Positions 1 through 8,495 of a DNA stretch of 64,000 bases are shown piece after piece; the first letter of the stretch is position 1; the number at the start of each line of letters is the position of its first letter. Both the position numbers and the translations under genes were made by a program. The DNA is from Nocardiopsis ganjiahuensis DSM 45031 (GTDB lineage Bacteria; Actinomycetota; Actinomycetes; Streptosporangiales; Streptosporangiaceae): NCBI RefSeq assembly GCF_000341085.1, contig NZ_ANBA01000020.1, forward strand, positions 184,949 through 248,948, read 5' to 3'. The notes below the pieces were generated by a model. That model saw nothing but the letters and a program-made list of their open reading frames with translations, was not told the DNA's origin and made no database searches.

Positions 1-1389
1 GGCGGCCGCGATGGCGAAGGCCAGCCCCACCAGGAAGGCGACGTTCTGCCCCTGGGCCTGCACCGCCAGGACGATGGAGACCGCGCCGATCACACAGGCG
101 GAGAAGCGGGCCACGCTCACCTCCTGGGACTCGCGCGGGCGCCCCCACATGAGGATGTGGCCGAACAGGTCGTGCGCGATCGAGGAGGACGAGGCCAGGG
201 TGAGGCTGGCGATGACCGCGAGGATGGTGGCCAGCGCCACCGCGGAGATCAGCGCGAGCAGCACGGCGGCGCCCACCGGGCCGGCGGTCAGCCGCCCCAG
301 CTCCTCGGCGAGCAGGGGGACCGCGGAGTTGCCCGAGGGGTCCAGGGACATGATGCGCTCGGACCCCACGAGGGCGGCGGCGCCGAACCCCAGGGCGAGG
401 GTCATGAGGTAGAAGGCGCCGACCATGACGATGGTGCGGTTGACCGAGGAGCGGGCGGCCCGGCCGTCGGTCACCGTGTAGAAGCGGATGAGGATGTGCG
501 GCAGGGCGACCGTGCCCAGGACCAGCGCCAGACCCAGGCTGATCAGGTCCATCTTGTTGAAGAAGGTCTGTGTCGCGTCCCCGGGCACCTCGACGCCCAG
601 GCGCAGTCCGGGTTCGAGGAAGGCCTGTCCGCGTCCGCTGGCCTCGGCCGCACCGCTGAGCAGGGCTCGCGGGTCGAAGGAGAACAGGGCCAGCACCATG
701 GCGGTGAGCAGTCCGGTGGCGGTGAGCAGCACCACGGCCTTGATGATCTGCAGCCAGGTGGCCGCCTTCATCCCGCCGTACATGACGTAGACGATCATCA
801 GCACGCCCACCAGGACGATGGCGCCGGTGCGGGCCTGGTCCGCGCTCAGCCCCAGGAAGGTCCCGCCGTCGTGCAGGCCGAGCAGCACCGCGACCAGGGC
901 GCCAGCCCCCACCATCTGCGCCACCAGGTAGAACACGCACACGGTGACCGTGGAGACGGTGCAGGCCAGCCGGACGCGCATCCTGCGCATGCGGAAGGCC
1001 GGCAGGTCGGCCATGGTGAAGCGGCCGGTGTTACGCATCAGCTGGGCCATCGGCAGCACCAGCAGCCAGGCCACCAGGAAGCCGATCGAGTACAGGAAGC
1101 CGTCGTAGCCCTGGAGGGCGATCATCCCGGCGATGCCGAGGAAGGAGGCGGCGGACAGGTAGTCGCCGGTGAGCGCGAGCCCGTTCTGGGTGCTGGAGAA
1201 GCCGCGGCCGCCCGCGTAGAAGTCGACGGCGCCCTTGGTGGTGCGCCGGGCGCGGATGGTGATGGCCAGGGTGACCAGGACGAACAGCGCGCACAGGCCG
1301 ATGGTCCAGGCGTGCGCGACCCCGAACTGGCCGCCGAGCGCACTGCCCAGGCCCGCCGCGCTGCCCTGGTGGAGGGTGGCGGTGCCCAT
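1..1389 (-). CDS. Sodium:solute symporter, ActP-like acetate permease (3' part outside window)
   Basis: The minus strand reads open from an ATG at 1389 to the left edge, giving 463 visible codons; the family is about 540 residues, so the C-terminus lies outside the window. The protein is a chain of hydrophobic segments. It begins with a periplasmic stretch, then a cytoplasmic ARRTTKGAVDFYAGGR loop and a GDYLSAASFLG segment, typical of the SSS family ActP (cation/acetate symport) branch. The start overlaps the stop of the upstream DUF485 gene by one base (TGATG), the usual yjcH-actP pair, so the two are co-transcribed. The likely role is uptake of acetate or another short carboxylate with Na+ or H+ at the plasma membrane. 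Substrate is inferred from the pairing. Confidence 0.88.
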   Translation of the reverse strand, partial: MGTATLHQGSAAGLGSALGGQFGVAHAWTIGLCALFVLVTLAITIRARRTTKGAVDFYAGGRGFSSTQNGLALTGDYLSAASFLGIAGMIALQGYDGFLYSIGFLVAWLLVLPMAQLMRNTGRFTMADLPAFRMRRMRVRLACTVSTVTVCVFYLVAQMVGAGALVAVLLGLHDGGTFLGLSADQARTGAIVLVGVLMIVYVMYGGMKAATWLQIIKAVVLLTATGLLTAMVLALFSFDPRALLSGAAEASGRGQAFLEPGLRLGVEVPGDATQTFFNKMDLISLGLALVLGTVALPHILIRFYTVTDGRAARSSVNRTIVMVGAFYLMTLALGFGAAALVGSERIMSLDPSGNSAVPLLAEELGRLTAGPVGAAVLLALISAVALATILAVIASLTLASSSSIAHDLFGHILMWGRPRESQEVSVARFSACVIGAVSIVLAVQAQGQNVAFLVGLAFAIAAA

Positions 1390-1721
1390 CAGCCGACCAC
1401 CCGTCCGTCGGCCGTGTCCTCGGCCCGGGCGTGGTCGCGGATCTCCTCGGCCAGCGGGTCGATGGAACGGACGGAGAAACGACCGAACGCCCAGGCGAGC
1501 ACGAAGGTGAGCAGGAACTGCCCGACCCCCATCACCAGGGCCACGTTGACGGAGTCGACGATCTGCACGCTCATGAAATCGCGCGCGTAGGCGGAAAGAA
1601 GAAGATAGGAGAGGTAACTGAACAAGAAGGTGCCGACCAGCGCACCCGCTTGAAGTGCGAACCTCCTACGGAGTTTCACAAAACGCGGGTCGACGGACAT
1701 GCGTTCACAGGCGTGCGCCAT
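1389..1721 (-). CDS. DUF485 family membrane protein (YjcH-like)
   Basis: This 110-residue protein has two membrane segments, around residues 28-50 (GALVGTFLFSYLSYLLLSAY) and 65-88. The DUF485 signatures are PRFVKLRRRF before the first helix and a DPLAEEIR end. The start at 1721 is chosen because GGAGG sits five bases ahead of that ATG; an inner ATG at 1700 has no comparable ribosome binding site. The gene sits directly upstream of, and overlaps by one base, the ActP-like symporter. Family members almost always accompany such permeases; their exact function is not established. Confidence 0.85.
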   Translation of the reverse strand: MAHACERMSVDPRFVKLRRRFALQAGALVGTFLFSYLSYLLLSAYARDFMSVQIVDSVNVALVMGVGQFLLTFVLAWAFGRFSVRSIDPLAEEIRDHARAEDTADGRVVG

Positions 1722-2354
1722 ATCCGCCTCCGCCCGGACGCGGGCCGCTCTCCCGCCCCCGGCCCGGAACGGTTCCCCGGCACCGTCACCACGCCTTCTG
1801 GACGTGCCTTCCATGTACTCGACCACGGCCATCCCCCCGAACACGGAAAATCCTCCCCGCGCACGCGGGGCCCTTGTGCCTGTCGCCGAATCCGCTCCCC
1901 AACGGACCACGGCCTTTCCCTCGGCGCGCGCCGGCAAGGGCGCGTCGGCCGGTTTCCCGGGACGGCTCGTCCCCTCGTCGGACGCTCTCCCATCCCGGGG
2001 TGGCCATCACACTAACGACACACCCCGCACCGTGTTCACCAAATTCACAAATCGGCTGGAACAAATACGGGCACCGAGAACAGGAAAAGGGACAGAAGGC
2101 GTTTCCGGGGCGCGGCCCGGGCCGAACAGCGGCCACTGCAGCGACCGGGATCACAGCACCCGACCCGAACGGACCACCTGGTCATCAGGCCACACGCGGC
2201 ACAGGACGGCGCAGCGACCCCTCCGACTTCGCTAGGCTTCGGGGCGACCCCGCCCCATCACGGAAACCGGGCTCATCACCCGTTTCCGCGTTCGTACACG
2301 TGTATGATTACGGGGTCCGCACAGTTCACGCGATACCGAAGGGAAATCCCCGCC
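1722..2354. other. Divergent intergenic region, 630 bp
   Basis: No convincing gene is visible. The segment at about 2025-2085 is noticeably A/T-richer than its surroundings, with direct repeats of TTCAC (TTCACCAAA, TTCACAAAT); it is the likely promoter zone of the leftward DUF485-symporter pair. Near 2296-2308 a TACACGTGTA palindrome runs into TATGAT, a plausible -10 hexamer for the rightward gene at 2355. No matching -35 is clear. Confidence 0.4.
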
Positions 2355-2630
2355 GTGGTCACCGAGGTCTTCACGCGCAAGTACTGCGATCCCCACGCCG
2401 TCCGCGAGGAGAAGGTCGAGGCGACTGAGGTCATTCAGTTCGCCTGGGAGGGCGCTGTCCGCGAGGTCGACGCCTGCGAGGAGTGCTTCAAGGAGCACGA
2501 GACCCGCTACGAACCCCTCGTCGACTACTCGCGTCCGGTGAAGAAGCGCCGCGTCACCAAGAAGACCGCGTCCGCTGCCACCGACAAGTCCGAGAGCTCC
2601 GACTCCGACGCGGACAGCGACGACAACTAG
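2355..2630 (+). CDS. Small cysteine-containing acidic-tailed protein, function unknown
   Basis: This 91-residue protein starts at GTG 2355, preceded by AAGGGA about ten bases upstream; an in-frame ATG at 2304 has no ribosome binding site. The N-terminal part (residues 1-55) contains TRKYCDPH, a FAWEG turn, VDACEECF and a downstream His, so a Cys/Cys-x-x-Cys/His metal site is possible. Its beta-hairpin-like pattern of alternating V/E/F recalls the N-terminal half of Lsr2-type proteins, but no AT-hook is present. The C-terminal third is KKRRVTKK followed by a Ser/Asp-rich acidic tail. The gene stands alone; its TAG stop coincides with the left end of an inverted-repeat element. The family was not identified with confidence. 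Confidence 0.6.
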   Translation: MVTEVFTRKYCDPHAVREEKVEATEVIQFAWEGAVREVDACEECFKEHETRYEPLVDYSRPVKKRRVTKKTASAATDKSESSDSDADSDDN

Positions 2631-2815
2631 GGCCTGTTTTTCTGGATGCTTTCGCTCGTGTCGGCGGAGCCGACATCGAGCGAGCGGCCGTCCAGGCAAT
2701 CTCTCGCAAGACGATGAGCGAGGTCAGCCTGGGTTTGGCTGTCCGAGTGACATCGGCGCAGCGAGAGGCCGCCTGGTGGCCGCGAGCGCGGAATGATCCA
2801 AAAAACAGGGCCTAG
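2627..2815. mobile_element. MITE-like element with terminal inverted repeats, about 189 bp
   Basis: The left end CTAGGGCCTGTTTTTCTGGA and the reverse complement of the right end, CTAGGCCCTGTTTTTTGGAT, match over about 20 bases with one mismatch and one indel. The similarity continues weakly inwards (GCTTTCGCTCG versus the complement of CGAGCGCGG). No transposase fits in the interior. Both ends carry CTAG, which could be a target duplication or part of the repeat. Ends of the GGCCTGT..TTGGATC type are common in actinomycete IS5-related elements, so this is probably a non-autonomous derivative; that family link is inference. Confidence 0.7.
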
Positions 2816-2870
2816 GTAGTCCGCACGGACCCACGGGACCGTGCGAGAGCGGCCTCATCGCGTCAACCGC

Positions 2871-2916
2871 GAAACGGGGGTCGGCGGCACCCCCGGTGGC
2901 CGCCGACCCCCGTTTC
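2871..2916 (-). terminator. Strong hairpin terminator for the catabolic operon
   Basis: A perfect 18-bp stem (GAAACGGGGGTCGGCGGC at 2871-2888 with its complement at 2899-2916) closes a 10-base loop. It lies 38 bases beyond the stop of the aldehyde dehydrogenase gene. No T-run is needed in actinomycete hairpin terminators. It may work in both directions. Confidence 0.8.
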
Positions 2917-2954
2917 CGTGTCCGCCGCCCGGGGCCGGGGCGGACACCGGGCAC

Positions 2955-4322
2955 CTACGGGGTGCGGAAGAGCTTGCGGTTGACGAACTCCGCCATGCCG
3001 TACTCCCCCAGCTCCCTGCCCACACCGGACGCCTTCACCCCGCCGAACGGCAGGTCGGCCTGGGTCCGCGACGGCGCGTTGACCGACACCATGCCCGTGT
3101 CGAGACGGTCCCCGACTGCCAGGGCCGCGTTCTCGTCCGCCCCGAAGACGACACCGCCCAGACCGTAGGGGGTGTCGTTGGCCAGAGCGACCGCCTCGTC
3201 CACGGAGCCGACACGGTGGACCACGGCGACCGGACCGAAGATCTCCTCCCGGTAGGCGCGTGTGCCGGGCGCGACACCGGTGAGCACCGTGGGCTCCACG
3301 AAGGCGCCCTCGCGGTCGGGCCGACCGCCGCCGGTCAGAACGGTCGCACCGTGGGCGACGGCGTCCTCCACCTGCCCGACCACGTGCTGTGCGGCCGCCT
3401 CCGAGGACAACGGGCCGAGGTCGGTGCCCTCCTGGCCGGGGTCGCCGACCCGCAGGGCCGCGACCCGCTCCACGAACGCCGCCACGAAGGCGTCGTACAC
3501 CTCGTCCAGCACGACGAACCGCTTGGCGGCCGTGCACGCCTGGCCCGCGTTGCCCATACGCCCGACCACGGCGGCGTCCGCCGCACGCTCCGGGTCGGCG
3601 TCGGCCAGCACGATGAACGGGTCGGACCCGCCCAGCTCCAGGACGGTCTTCTTCATCGCCCGCCCCGCGAGCTCGCCGACGGCCCGGCCCGCCCGCTCCG
3701 AACCGGTGAGCGAGACCCCCTGCACGGCCGGGTGGCCGATGATCCGCGCGACCTGCGCCTCGGTGGCGTACAGGTTGGTGTAGACGCCCTCGGGCAGCCC
3801 GGCGTCGGCGAACAGCGCCACGATCGCCGCGGCCGACTCGGGGCAGCTCGGCGCGTGCTTGAGCAGGACGGTGTTGCCGAGCGCGATGTTGGGCGCCGCG
3901 AACCGCGCCACCTGGTAGTAGGGGTAGTTCCACGGCATGATGCCGAGCAGGACGCCGATCGGCTCGGTTCGCACGGTCGCTGAGCCCTCGGCCACGTCCA
4001 GGGGGCGGTCGGCGGTGAACGCGGCCGCGTTCTCCGCGTAGTAGTCGTGGATGTCCGCGCACAGGTCGACCTCGCCGAGCGCCTCGGCGGTGGTCTTGCC
4101 CATCTCGCGGGTGATGATCGCCGCGAGGTGGTGGCGGCGCTCTCGCTGGAGCCCGGCCACGGCGGCCAGGAAGCGCGCCCGCTCCGCGACCGGCCTGCGA
4201 CGCCAGCTCCGGAAGGCCTCGGCCGCTCCGTCGACGGCGGCGTCGACCTCGGTGTCCGTGGCGGTGGGGAAGCGTCGGACCAGACGGTTCGTGGTCGGGT
4301 CGACGACGGCGTACTCGGTCAC
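2955..4322 (-). CDS. NAD(P)-dependent aldehyde dehydrogenase, succinate-semialdehyde type
   Basis: The 455-residue product has the full aldehyde dehydrogenase fold. The PWNYPYYQ cofactor-domain motif is near residue 130, the glutamate motif LELGGSDPF near 230, the catalytic cysteine in GNAGQACTAAKR near 265, and the EEIFGPV and PFGGVKASG motifs towards the end. The short N-terminus and GQACTAAKRF surroundings place it with succinate-semialdehyde/NAD-dependent dehydrogenases that oxidise small acid semialdehydes. It is the last gene of a six-gene leftward operon and its ATG overlaps the upstream amidohydrolase stop by four bases. The true aldehyde is probably made by the ThDP enzyme two genes upstream; that is inference. 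Confidence 0.88.
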   Translation of the reverse strand: MTEYAVVDPTTNRLVRRFPTATDTEVDAAVDGAAEAFRSWRRRPVAERARFLAAVAGLQRERRHHLAAIITREMGKTTAEALGEVDLCADIHDYYAENAAAFTADRPLDVAEGSATVRTEPIGVLLGIMPWNYPYYQVARFAAPNIALGNTVLLKHAPSCPESAAAIVALFADAGLPEGVYTNLYATEAQVARIIGHPAVQGVSLTGSERAGRAVGELAGRAMKKTVLELGGSDPFIVLADADPERAADAAVVGRMGNAGQACTAAKRFVVLDEVYDAFVAAFVERVAALRVGDPGQEGTDLGPLSSEAAAQHVVGQVEDAVAHGATVLTGGGRPDREGAFVEPTVLTGVAPGTRAYREEIFGPVAVVHRVGSVDEAVALANDTPYGLGGVVFGADENAALAVGDRLDTGMVSVNAPSRTQADLPFGGVKASGVGRELGEYGMAEFVNRKLFRTP

Positions 4323-5629
4323 GCGCGGTCCTCTCCGGGGACGTAGGGGGTGGCGGGGCCGAGCTCGCCCGCGCCCAGGCGGCGGGTCACATCGGTGAGC
4401 AGGGTCAGTCCCGCGATCAGGTCGGCGTCCTCGGTGTACTCGCCCACGTTGTGCGAGACGCCGCTGACGGAGGGGACGAAGAGCATCACGGTGGGTACGT
4501 GCTCCTTCATGTTGATCGAGTCGTGCCCGGCCACGGTCATGATCGGCTCGCTGCTCAGACCGAGCCGCTCGGCGCTGCTGCGGGCGAGGTCGACTCCGGA
4601 GGGCTGGTAGGGGTTCACGCCCCAGGCGTGGGACAGGTGCCGCTCCACGGTCACACCGGTCTCGGCCTCGATCTCGGCGACGCGCTCCAGCAGCAGCTCG
4701 TTGGCGCGGGCCAGGACGTCCTCGTCGGGTGAGCGCAGGTCCAGCAGCAGCTCGACCCGCGAGGCCACGACGACCGGGGAGTTCGGGTAGACGTCCAGCT
4801 TCCCGACTGCGGTGTGCAGGACACCGGGGAACCGGTCCGCCAGCTCGCGGGCGGCGACGACGAGCAGGGAGGCTCCCAGGAGCGCGTCCCGGCGGTCCGG
4901 CATCACGGTCGCACCGGAGTGCGCCTGCTCTCCGCGGACGGTGATCTCGTACTTGCTGGCCGCCCAGGAAGCGCTGACCAGCCCGATCGAGGAGCCGGAG
5001 TCCTCCAGGACCCGGCCCTGCTCGATGTGGATCTCGGCGCAGAAGACCGCCTCGGGGCCGTCGCCGTCCCCGAGGAAGCCGGTGGGCGCCAACGCCTCGG
5101 CCACGGTGGTCCCGGTCCGGTCGCGAGTGGCGAGAGCGGTCTCCAGGCCGAGCCGGCCCGTGTACACGGCGCTGCCCATCATGGACGGCTCGAACCGGGA
5201 GCCCTCCTCGTTGAACCAGTTGACCACGGCCAGGTTGTGGACCGGCGGGGACGCGGGGTCGGGCTCCTCGGACGCGACGCGGAACACGGCGTGCGCCGCG
5301 GCGAGCACCCCGTAGGCCCCGTCGAAGCGCCCCGCGGTGGGCTGGGAGTCCATGTGGGAGCCGACGACGACGTAGGGGGCTCCGGGAACGCGCTCGAGCA
5401 GCCCGAACTGGTTGCCGATCCGGTCGTAGACCACGCGCAGGCCGTTCTCCTCGAGGAGGTCGGCGAACCAGCGGCGCTGGGCGTTGTCGGGTTCGGTGGC
5501 GGCCTGGCGGTCGACGCCGCCCTCGGGGGTCGCCCCGAAGGTGCTCATGGTCGCGAAGTCGTCGAGGAAGCGCTGGTCGTCCTCGTTCCGCGCCGGGGTC
5601 GGCGCGGCGGTCGGTCGGCTGGTGGGCAT
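4319..5629 (-). CDS. M20-family Zn amidohydrolase (N-carbamoyl-L-amino acid hydrolase / allantoate amidohydrolase type)
   Basis: This 436-residue member of the M20/allantoate amidohydrolase group shows the metal ligand motifs GSHMDSQPTAGRFDGAYG, NEEGSRFEPSMMGS, EIHIEQG and a C-terminal GVSHN motif. A lid/dimerisation domain occupies the middle, starting around WAASKYEITVRGEQAHSG. Such enzymes hydrolyse N-carbamoyl or N-acyl groups from L-amino acids or ureido compounds using two zinc ions. The gene lies 41 bases after the ThDP enzyme and overlaps the next gene by four bases. It shares the family with the M20 enzyme of the hut operon but clearly differs in sequence. The substrate is not evident. 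Confidence 0.85.
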   Translation of the reverse strand: MPTSRPTAAPTPARNEDDQRFLDDFATMSTFGATPEGGVDRQAATEPDNAQRRWFADLLEENGLRVVYDRIGNQFGLLERVPGAPYVVVGSHMDSQPTAGRFDGAYGVLAAAHAVFRVASEEPDPASPPVHNLAVVNWFNEEGSRFEPSMMGSAVYTGRLGLETALATRDRTGTTVAEALAPTGFLGDGDGPEAVFCAEIHIEQGRVLEDSGSSIGLVSASWAASKYEITVRGEQAHSGATVMPDRRDALLGASLLVVAARELADRFPGVLHTAVGKLDVYPNSPVVVASRVELLLDLRSPDEDVLARANELLLERVAEIEAETGVTVERHLSHAWGVNPYQPSGVDLARSSAERLGLSSEPIMTVAGHDSINMKEHVPTVMLFVPSVSGVSHNVGEYTEDADLIAGLTLLTDVTRRLGAGELGPATPYVPGEDRA

Positions 5630-5670
5630 GGGTCGTCCTCTGTTCGAACGGTGGGACCGGACACGGGTGG

Positions 5671-7368
5671 TCAGGACACGGACGGGGACCGGACCCCGGG
5701 GTCCTGCCGCAGGTGCAGGACCGCGGGCCCGCCGCTCTCCCGGGCGCGCTGCAGGGCCTTGCGGAAGTCCGCGGTACCGGACACCGTCTCCCCGTACCCG
5801 CCGAAGGAGCGCGCCAACGCGGCGAAGTCGGGGTTGGTGAGACCGGTCCCGGAGGGCCGTCCCGGGTAGTGCCGTTCCTGGTGCTCGCGGATGGTCGCGA
5901 AGACGCCGTTGTCCACGACGATCGCGACGAACGCCGCTCCGTACCCGACCGCGGTGGCGATCTCCTGGCCGTTCATGAGGAAGCAGCCGTCCCCGGCCAC
6001 GGAGACCACCTGGCGTCCGGGGTGGACCAGGGAGGCGGCGACGGCCGCCGGGATCCCCATCCCCATGGCCCCGTTGCGAGGAGCGAGGAGCGAGTGGCCG
6101 GAGCGGTGCTCCAGGTACCGCGCGGGCCAGATCGCGTGGTTGCCCGCGCCGTAGGTGATGACGGCGTCGTCGTCGAGTTCCTCGCGCAGCACGGCCATGA
6201 CCGCGGTGAGGTCGACGAAGCCGTGCTCCTCCTCCGCCTCCGTGCGGGCGCCCGTGTCGGCCCGGTCGTCCTGTGCGGGGGTGGAGAAGGCTTCGTGGGC
6301 GGCGCGGGCCCGGGCCAGGCGTGCGGGGTCGTGCCGGAGGGGTTCTCCCCCGGCCTCGGTGAGCGCGGCGACGAACTCGGCGGGGGCGGCGACCACGTGC
6401 TGGTCGAGGCGTCCGCTGTGGCCGAGCGGCTCACCGGGGAGCACGAGGACCGTCTCGGCTCCGCCTCCCAGGGTGTAGCCGTCGCTGAGCACGTCGGTGC
6501 GCGACGTGCCGACGAACAGGGCCAGGTCGGCGTCGTCGAACAGGGCGGCCGCGGCGTCGGAGCGCCCGTATCCGAGCGCGCCGGCGTAAGGGCTCTCCAC
6601 ATCCGCCAGGCGGTGGGGCACGGCGTCGTAGGCGCGGAAGTCGGCCAGTACCGGGACACGGCGCTCGGCGGCCCAGGCCATGAGGGCCGCACCGGCCTCG
6701 TCGGTCCAGCTCTCGCCGCCCACCACGACGACGGGGCGCTCCGCCCGGTCGACCCTGGCGACGACGTCGGCGACCGCCTCGGCGGAGGGCCGCCCGGTCG
6801 TGGCCACGCGCGGCTCCACCACGGAGGAACCCGGTACACGGACTCGGATGACGTCCTCGGGCAGACCGATCACGACCGGTCCGGGGCGGCCCGAGCGCGC
6901 CGTGTGGACCGCCTCGGACACCACCCGCGCGGCCGAGGCCGGGTCGTCCAGCGTGACCACCCTCTTGGCGGTGCTGCCGAACCACCCCGTGAGGTCGAAC
7001 TCCTGGAAGGACTCCCGGCCCCGGTCGGCGACGGGGATCAGCCCGACGAACAACAGGAGCGGGGTGGCGTCCTGGTACGCGGTGTGCACGGCGATGAAGG
7101 CGTTGGCCGCACCCGGCCCCCGGGTGACCATGGCCACCCCCGGCAGCCCGGTCAGCCGTCCCTCCGCCAGCGCCATGAAACCGGCGCCTCCCTCGTGGCG
7201 CGTGACCACGGTGGTGATGGCGGAGTCGTGCAGTCCGTCGAGGACGTCGAGGTAGGACTCTCCGGGCACCCCGTACACGCGCTCGACGCCCTCGTGTTCG
7301 AGCTGGGCGACGATGAGGTGGCCCGCGGAGCGGGGAGCGTCCGTGTGCGCGGGATCAGTGGTGGGCAT
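5671..7368 (-). CDS. Thiamine diphosphate-dependent enzyme, acetolactate synthase / 2-oxoacid decarboxylase-like
   Basis: The 565-residue protein has the three-domain architecture of the acetolactate synthase/benzoylformate decarboxylase family. The N-terminal Pyr domain carries the activating glutamate (TRHEGGAGF, E59). A central Rossmann-like domain follows, and the C-terminal PP domain binds Mg-ThDP through GDG at 459-461 (VAGDGCFLMNGQE) and a downstream VDNG. It is shorter than many catalytic acetolactate synthases and has no partner small-subunit gene here, so a 2-oxoacid decarboxylase or a C-C lyase is more likely than valine/isoleucine synthesis. It sits between the rraA-like gene (76-base gap) and the M20 hydrolase. 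Exact substrate unknown. Confidence 0.82.
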   Translation of the reverse strand: MPTTDPAHTDAPRSAGHLIVAQLEHEGVERVYGVPGESYLDVLDGLHDSAITTVVTRHEGGAGFMALAEGRLTGLPGVAMVTRGPGAANAFIAVHTAYQDATPLLLFVGLIPVADRGRESFQEFDLTGWFGSTAKRVVTLDDPASAARVVSEAVHTARSGRPGPVVIGLPEDVIRVRVPGSSVVEPRVATTGRPSAEAVADVVARVDRAERPVVVVGGESWTDEAGAALMAWAAERRVPVLADFRAYDAVPHRLADVESPYAGALGYGRSDAAAALFDDADLALFVGTSRTDVLSDGYTLGGGAETVLVLPGEPLGHSGRLDQHVVAAPAEFVAALTEAGGEPLRHDPARLARARAAHEAFSTPAQDDRADTGARTEAEEEHGFVDLTAVMAVLREELDDDAVITYGAGNHAIWPARYLEHRSGHSLLAPRNGAMGMGIPAAVAASLVHPGRQVVSVAGDGCFLMNGQEIATAVGYGAAFVAIVVDNGVFATIREHQERHYPGRPSGTGLTNPDFAALARSFGGYGETVSGTADFRKALQRARESGGPAVLHLRQDPGVRSPSVS

Positions 7369-7444
7369 CGTGTGCGGGATCCTTCTGGGTGGTGTCGGGG
7401 TGGTGGTGCCGCTGGTGTCGGGGCGGCGGGCCGGTGGTGCGGGG

Positions 7445-8080
7445 TCAGAGCGCGAGGAGCCCGTCGAGGGGTTCCCCCGCGCGGATACGGGTGAGGAGTT
7501 CCGGTTCGGCCAGGTCGGAGCGGCGGGCGTCGTCGGCCAGGGAGGGGTCGAAGGTGTCGGGGTCGAGCACGAGGAGTCCGTTCTCGTCGCCCAGGACGAG
7601 GTCGCCGGTGCGCACGCGCGTACCGCCGACGGTGACGGGCGCGCCGACCCCGTCGGCGGCGGTGCCCAGCCGCTTGGTCGTCAGGCAGGTGGTGCCCCGG
7701 GCGTACACGGCCAGACCGCTCTCCCGGAGGGCCGACAGGTCGGTGACGGGGCCGTCCACGACGATGCCCGCACCGCCCCGGGCGCCCACGGCGGCGGCCG
7801 TGACGGCCCCGATCGGCGCGTGCAGTCCGCCGGCCACCTCGATCACCAGGACCCCTCCCCGCGCGAGGCCGACCACGGCCCGGTTGACCGCGAGGGCGTC
7901 GGGTTCGGCGAGGCGCACGGTGTGCGCCACCCCGGCCAGCCGCGGGACCGGTGTGAGGCTCCGGACCCCGGGGTCGCAGAACCCCTCCTCCAGCACGTGC
8001 CCGAGGGTCGGGATCTCGACGTCGGCGAGGGTGTCGAGGAGCGCGGCCGCCCGCGCGCCGCGGTCAGCCACGGGGCTCAC
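7445..8080 (-). CDS. RraA-like aldolase / decarboxylase family protein
   Basis: The 211-residue product belongs to the RraA / 4-hydroxy-4-methyl-2-oxoglutarate aldolase family. GTVRLAE-like and RGGVLVIEVAG segments precede the core GARGGAGIVVDGPVTDL, with its G-x-x-G and the Asp typical of the divalent-metal site. The VLGDENGLLVLD segment follows. Family enzymes split C4-hydroxy or C4-carboxy 2-oxoacids to pyruvate, or decarboxylate oxaloacetate; the fold is also used by the RNase E regulator RraA. The operon setting favours the enzymatic role. The start is taken as GTG 8080, overlapping the RidA gene by 17 bases; a GTG at 8071 is also possible. No strong ribosome binding site is visible, so translational coupling is likely. 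Confidence 0.78.
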   Translation of the reverse strand: MSPVADRGARAAALLDTLADVEIPTLGHVLEEGFCDPGVRSLTPVPRLAGVAHTVRLAEPDALAVNRAVVGLARGGVLVIEVAGGLHAPIGAVTAAAVGARGGAGIVVDGPVTDLSALRESGLAVYARGTTCLTTKRLGTAADGVGAPVTVGGTRVRTGDLVLGDENGLLVLDPDTFDPSLADDARRSDLAEPELLTRIRAGEPLDGLLAL

Positions 8081-8495
8081 CGCCCCCGCGGCCCGGCCGA
8101 CGGCCCTCGGCCTCCTCGGCCACGACGGCCACGCAGTCGATCTCCAGGGCCACGCCCCACAGGGAGACGCCCACGGTCGTACGGGCCGGGAGCGCGTCCC
8201 CGAACACCTCTCGGTAGACCCGGTTGTAGGTGTCGAGCTGTTCGGGGTCGGTGAGGTAGCCGTTGACCTTGACCACGTGCCCGAGTGAGCTCCCGGCGGC
8301 CTCCAGGACGGCGCGGAGGTTGTCGAGGGCCCGGGTGAGCTGCGCGGCGAAGGTGTCCGGAGCGGTGCCGGAGGCGTCCACGGGCAGCTGCCCCGAGGTG
8401 TACACGAAACCGTTCGCGACCACCGCGTGGGAGAACGGGCCCACGGGTGCGGCCAGCCCTTCGACCGTGTCAATGCGGGTGGGGGTCACGGTCAC
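8064..8495 (-). CDS. RidA/YjgF family enamine/imine deaminase
   Basis: This 143-residue RidA-family protein has the signature order GPFSHAVVANGFVYTSGQLP, then a QL..AL.NL.AVLEAAG helix, VVKVNGYL, FGDALPARTTV (with the conserved Arg that binds the carboxylate of the intermediate) and a terminal VEIDCVAV-like strand. Members hydrolyse reactive 2-aminoacrylate-type imines to 2-oxoacids. The start is GTG 8495, in a 4-base GTGA overlap with the stop of the transporter gene. The C-terminal RRPGRGGGEPRG extension is unusual but may simply reflect overlap with the next start. Its presence suggests that the pathway passes through an imine. Confidence 0.85.
   Translation of the reverse strand: MTVTPTRIDTVEGLAAPVGPFSHAVVANGFVYTSGQLPVDASGTAPDTFAAQLTRALDNLRAVLEAAGSSLGHVVKVNGYLTDPEQLDTYNRVYREVFGDALPARTTVGVSLWGVALEIDCVAVVAEEAEGRRPGRGGGEPRG

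Noticed and set aside
157..1590. A 477-codon plus-strand frame near the left edge
   Set aside because: It is the shadow of the ActP-like symporter; the translation is low-complexity, rich in Gln, Gly and His, with no recognisable domain.
5637..5655. LexA-like TTCGAAC upstream of the M20 amidohydrolase
   Set aside because: Only one half-site is present; the second half needed for TCGAAC-N4-GTTCGA is missing.
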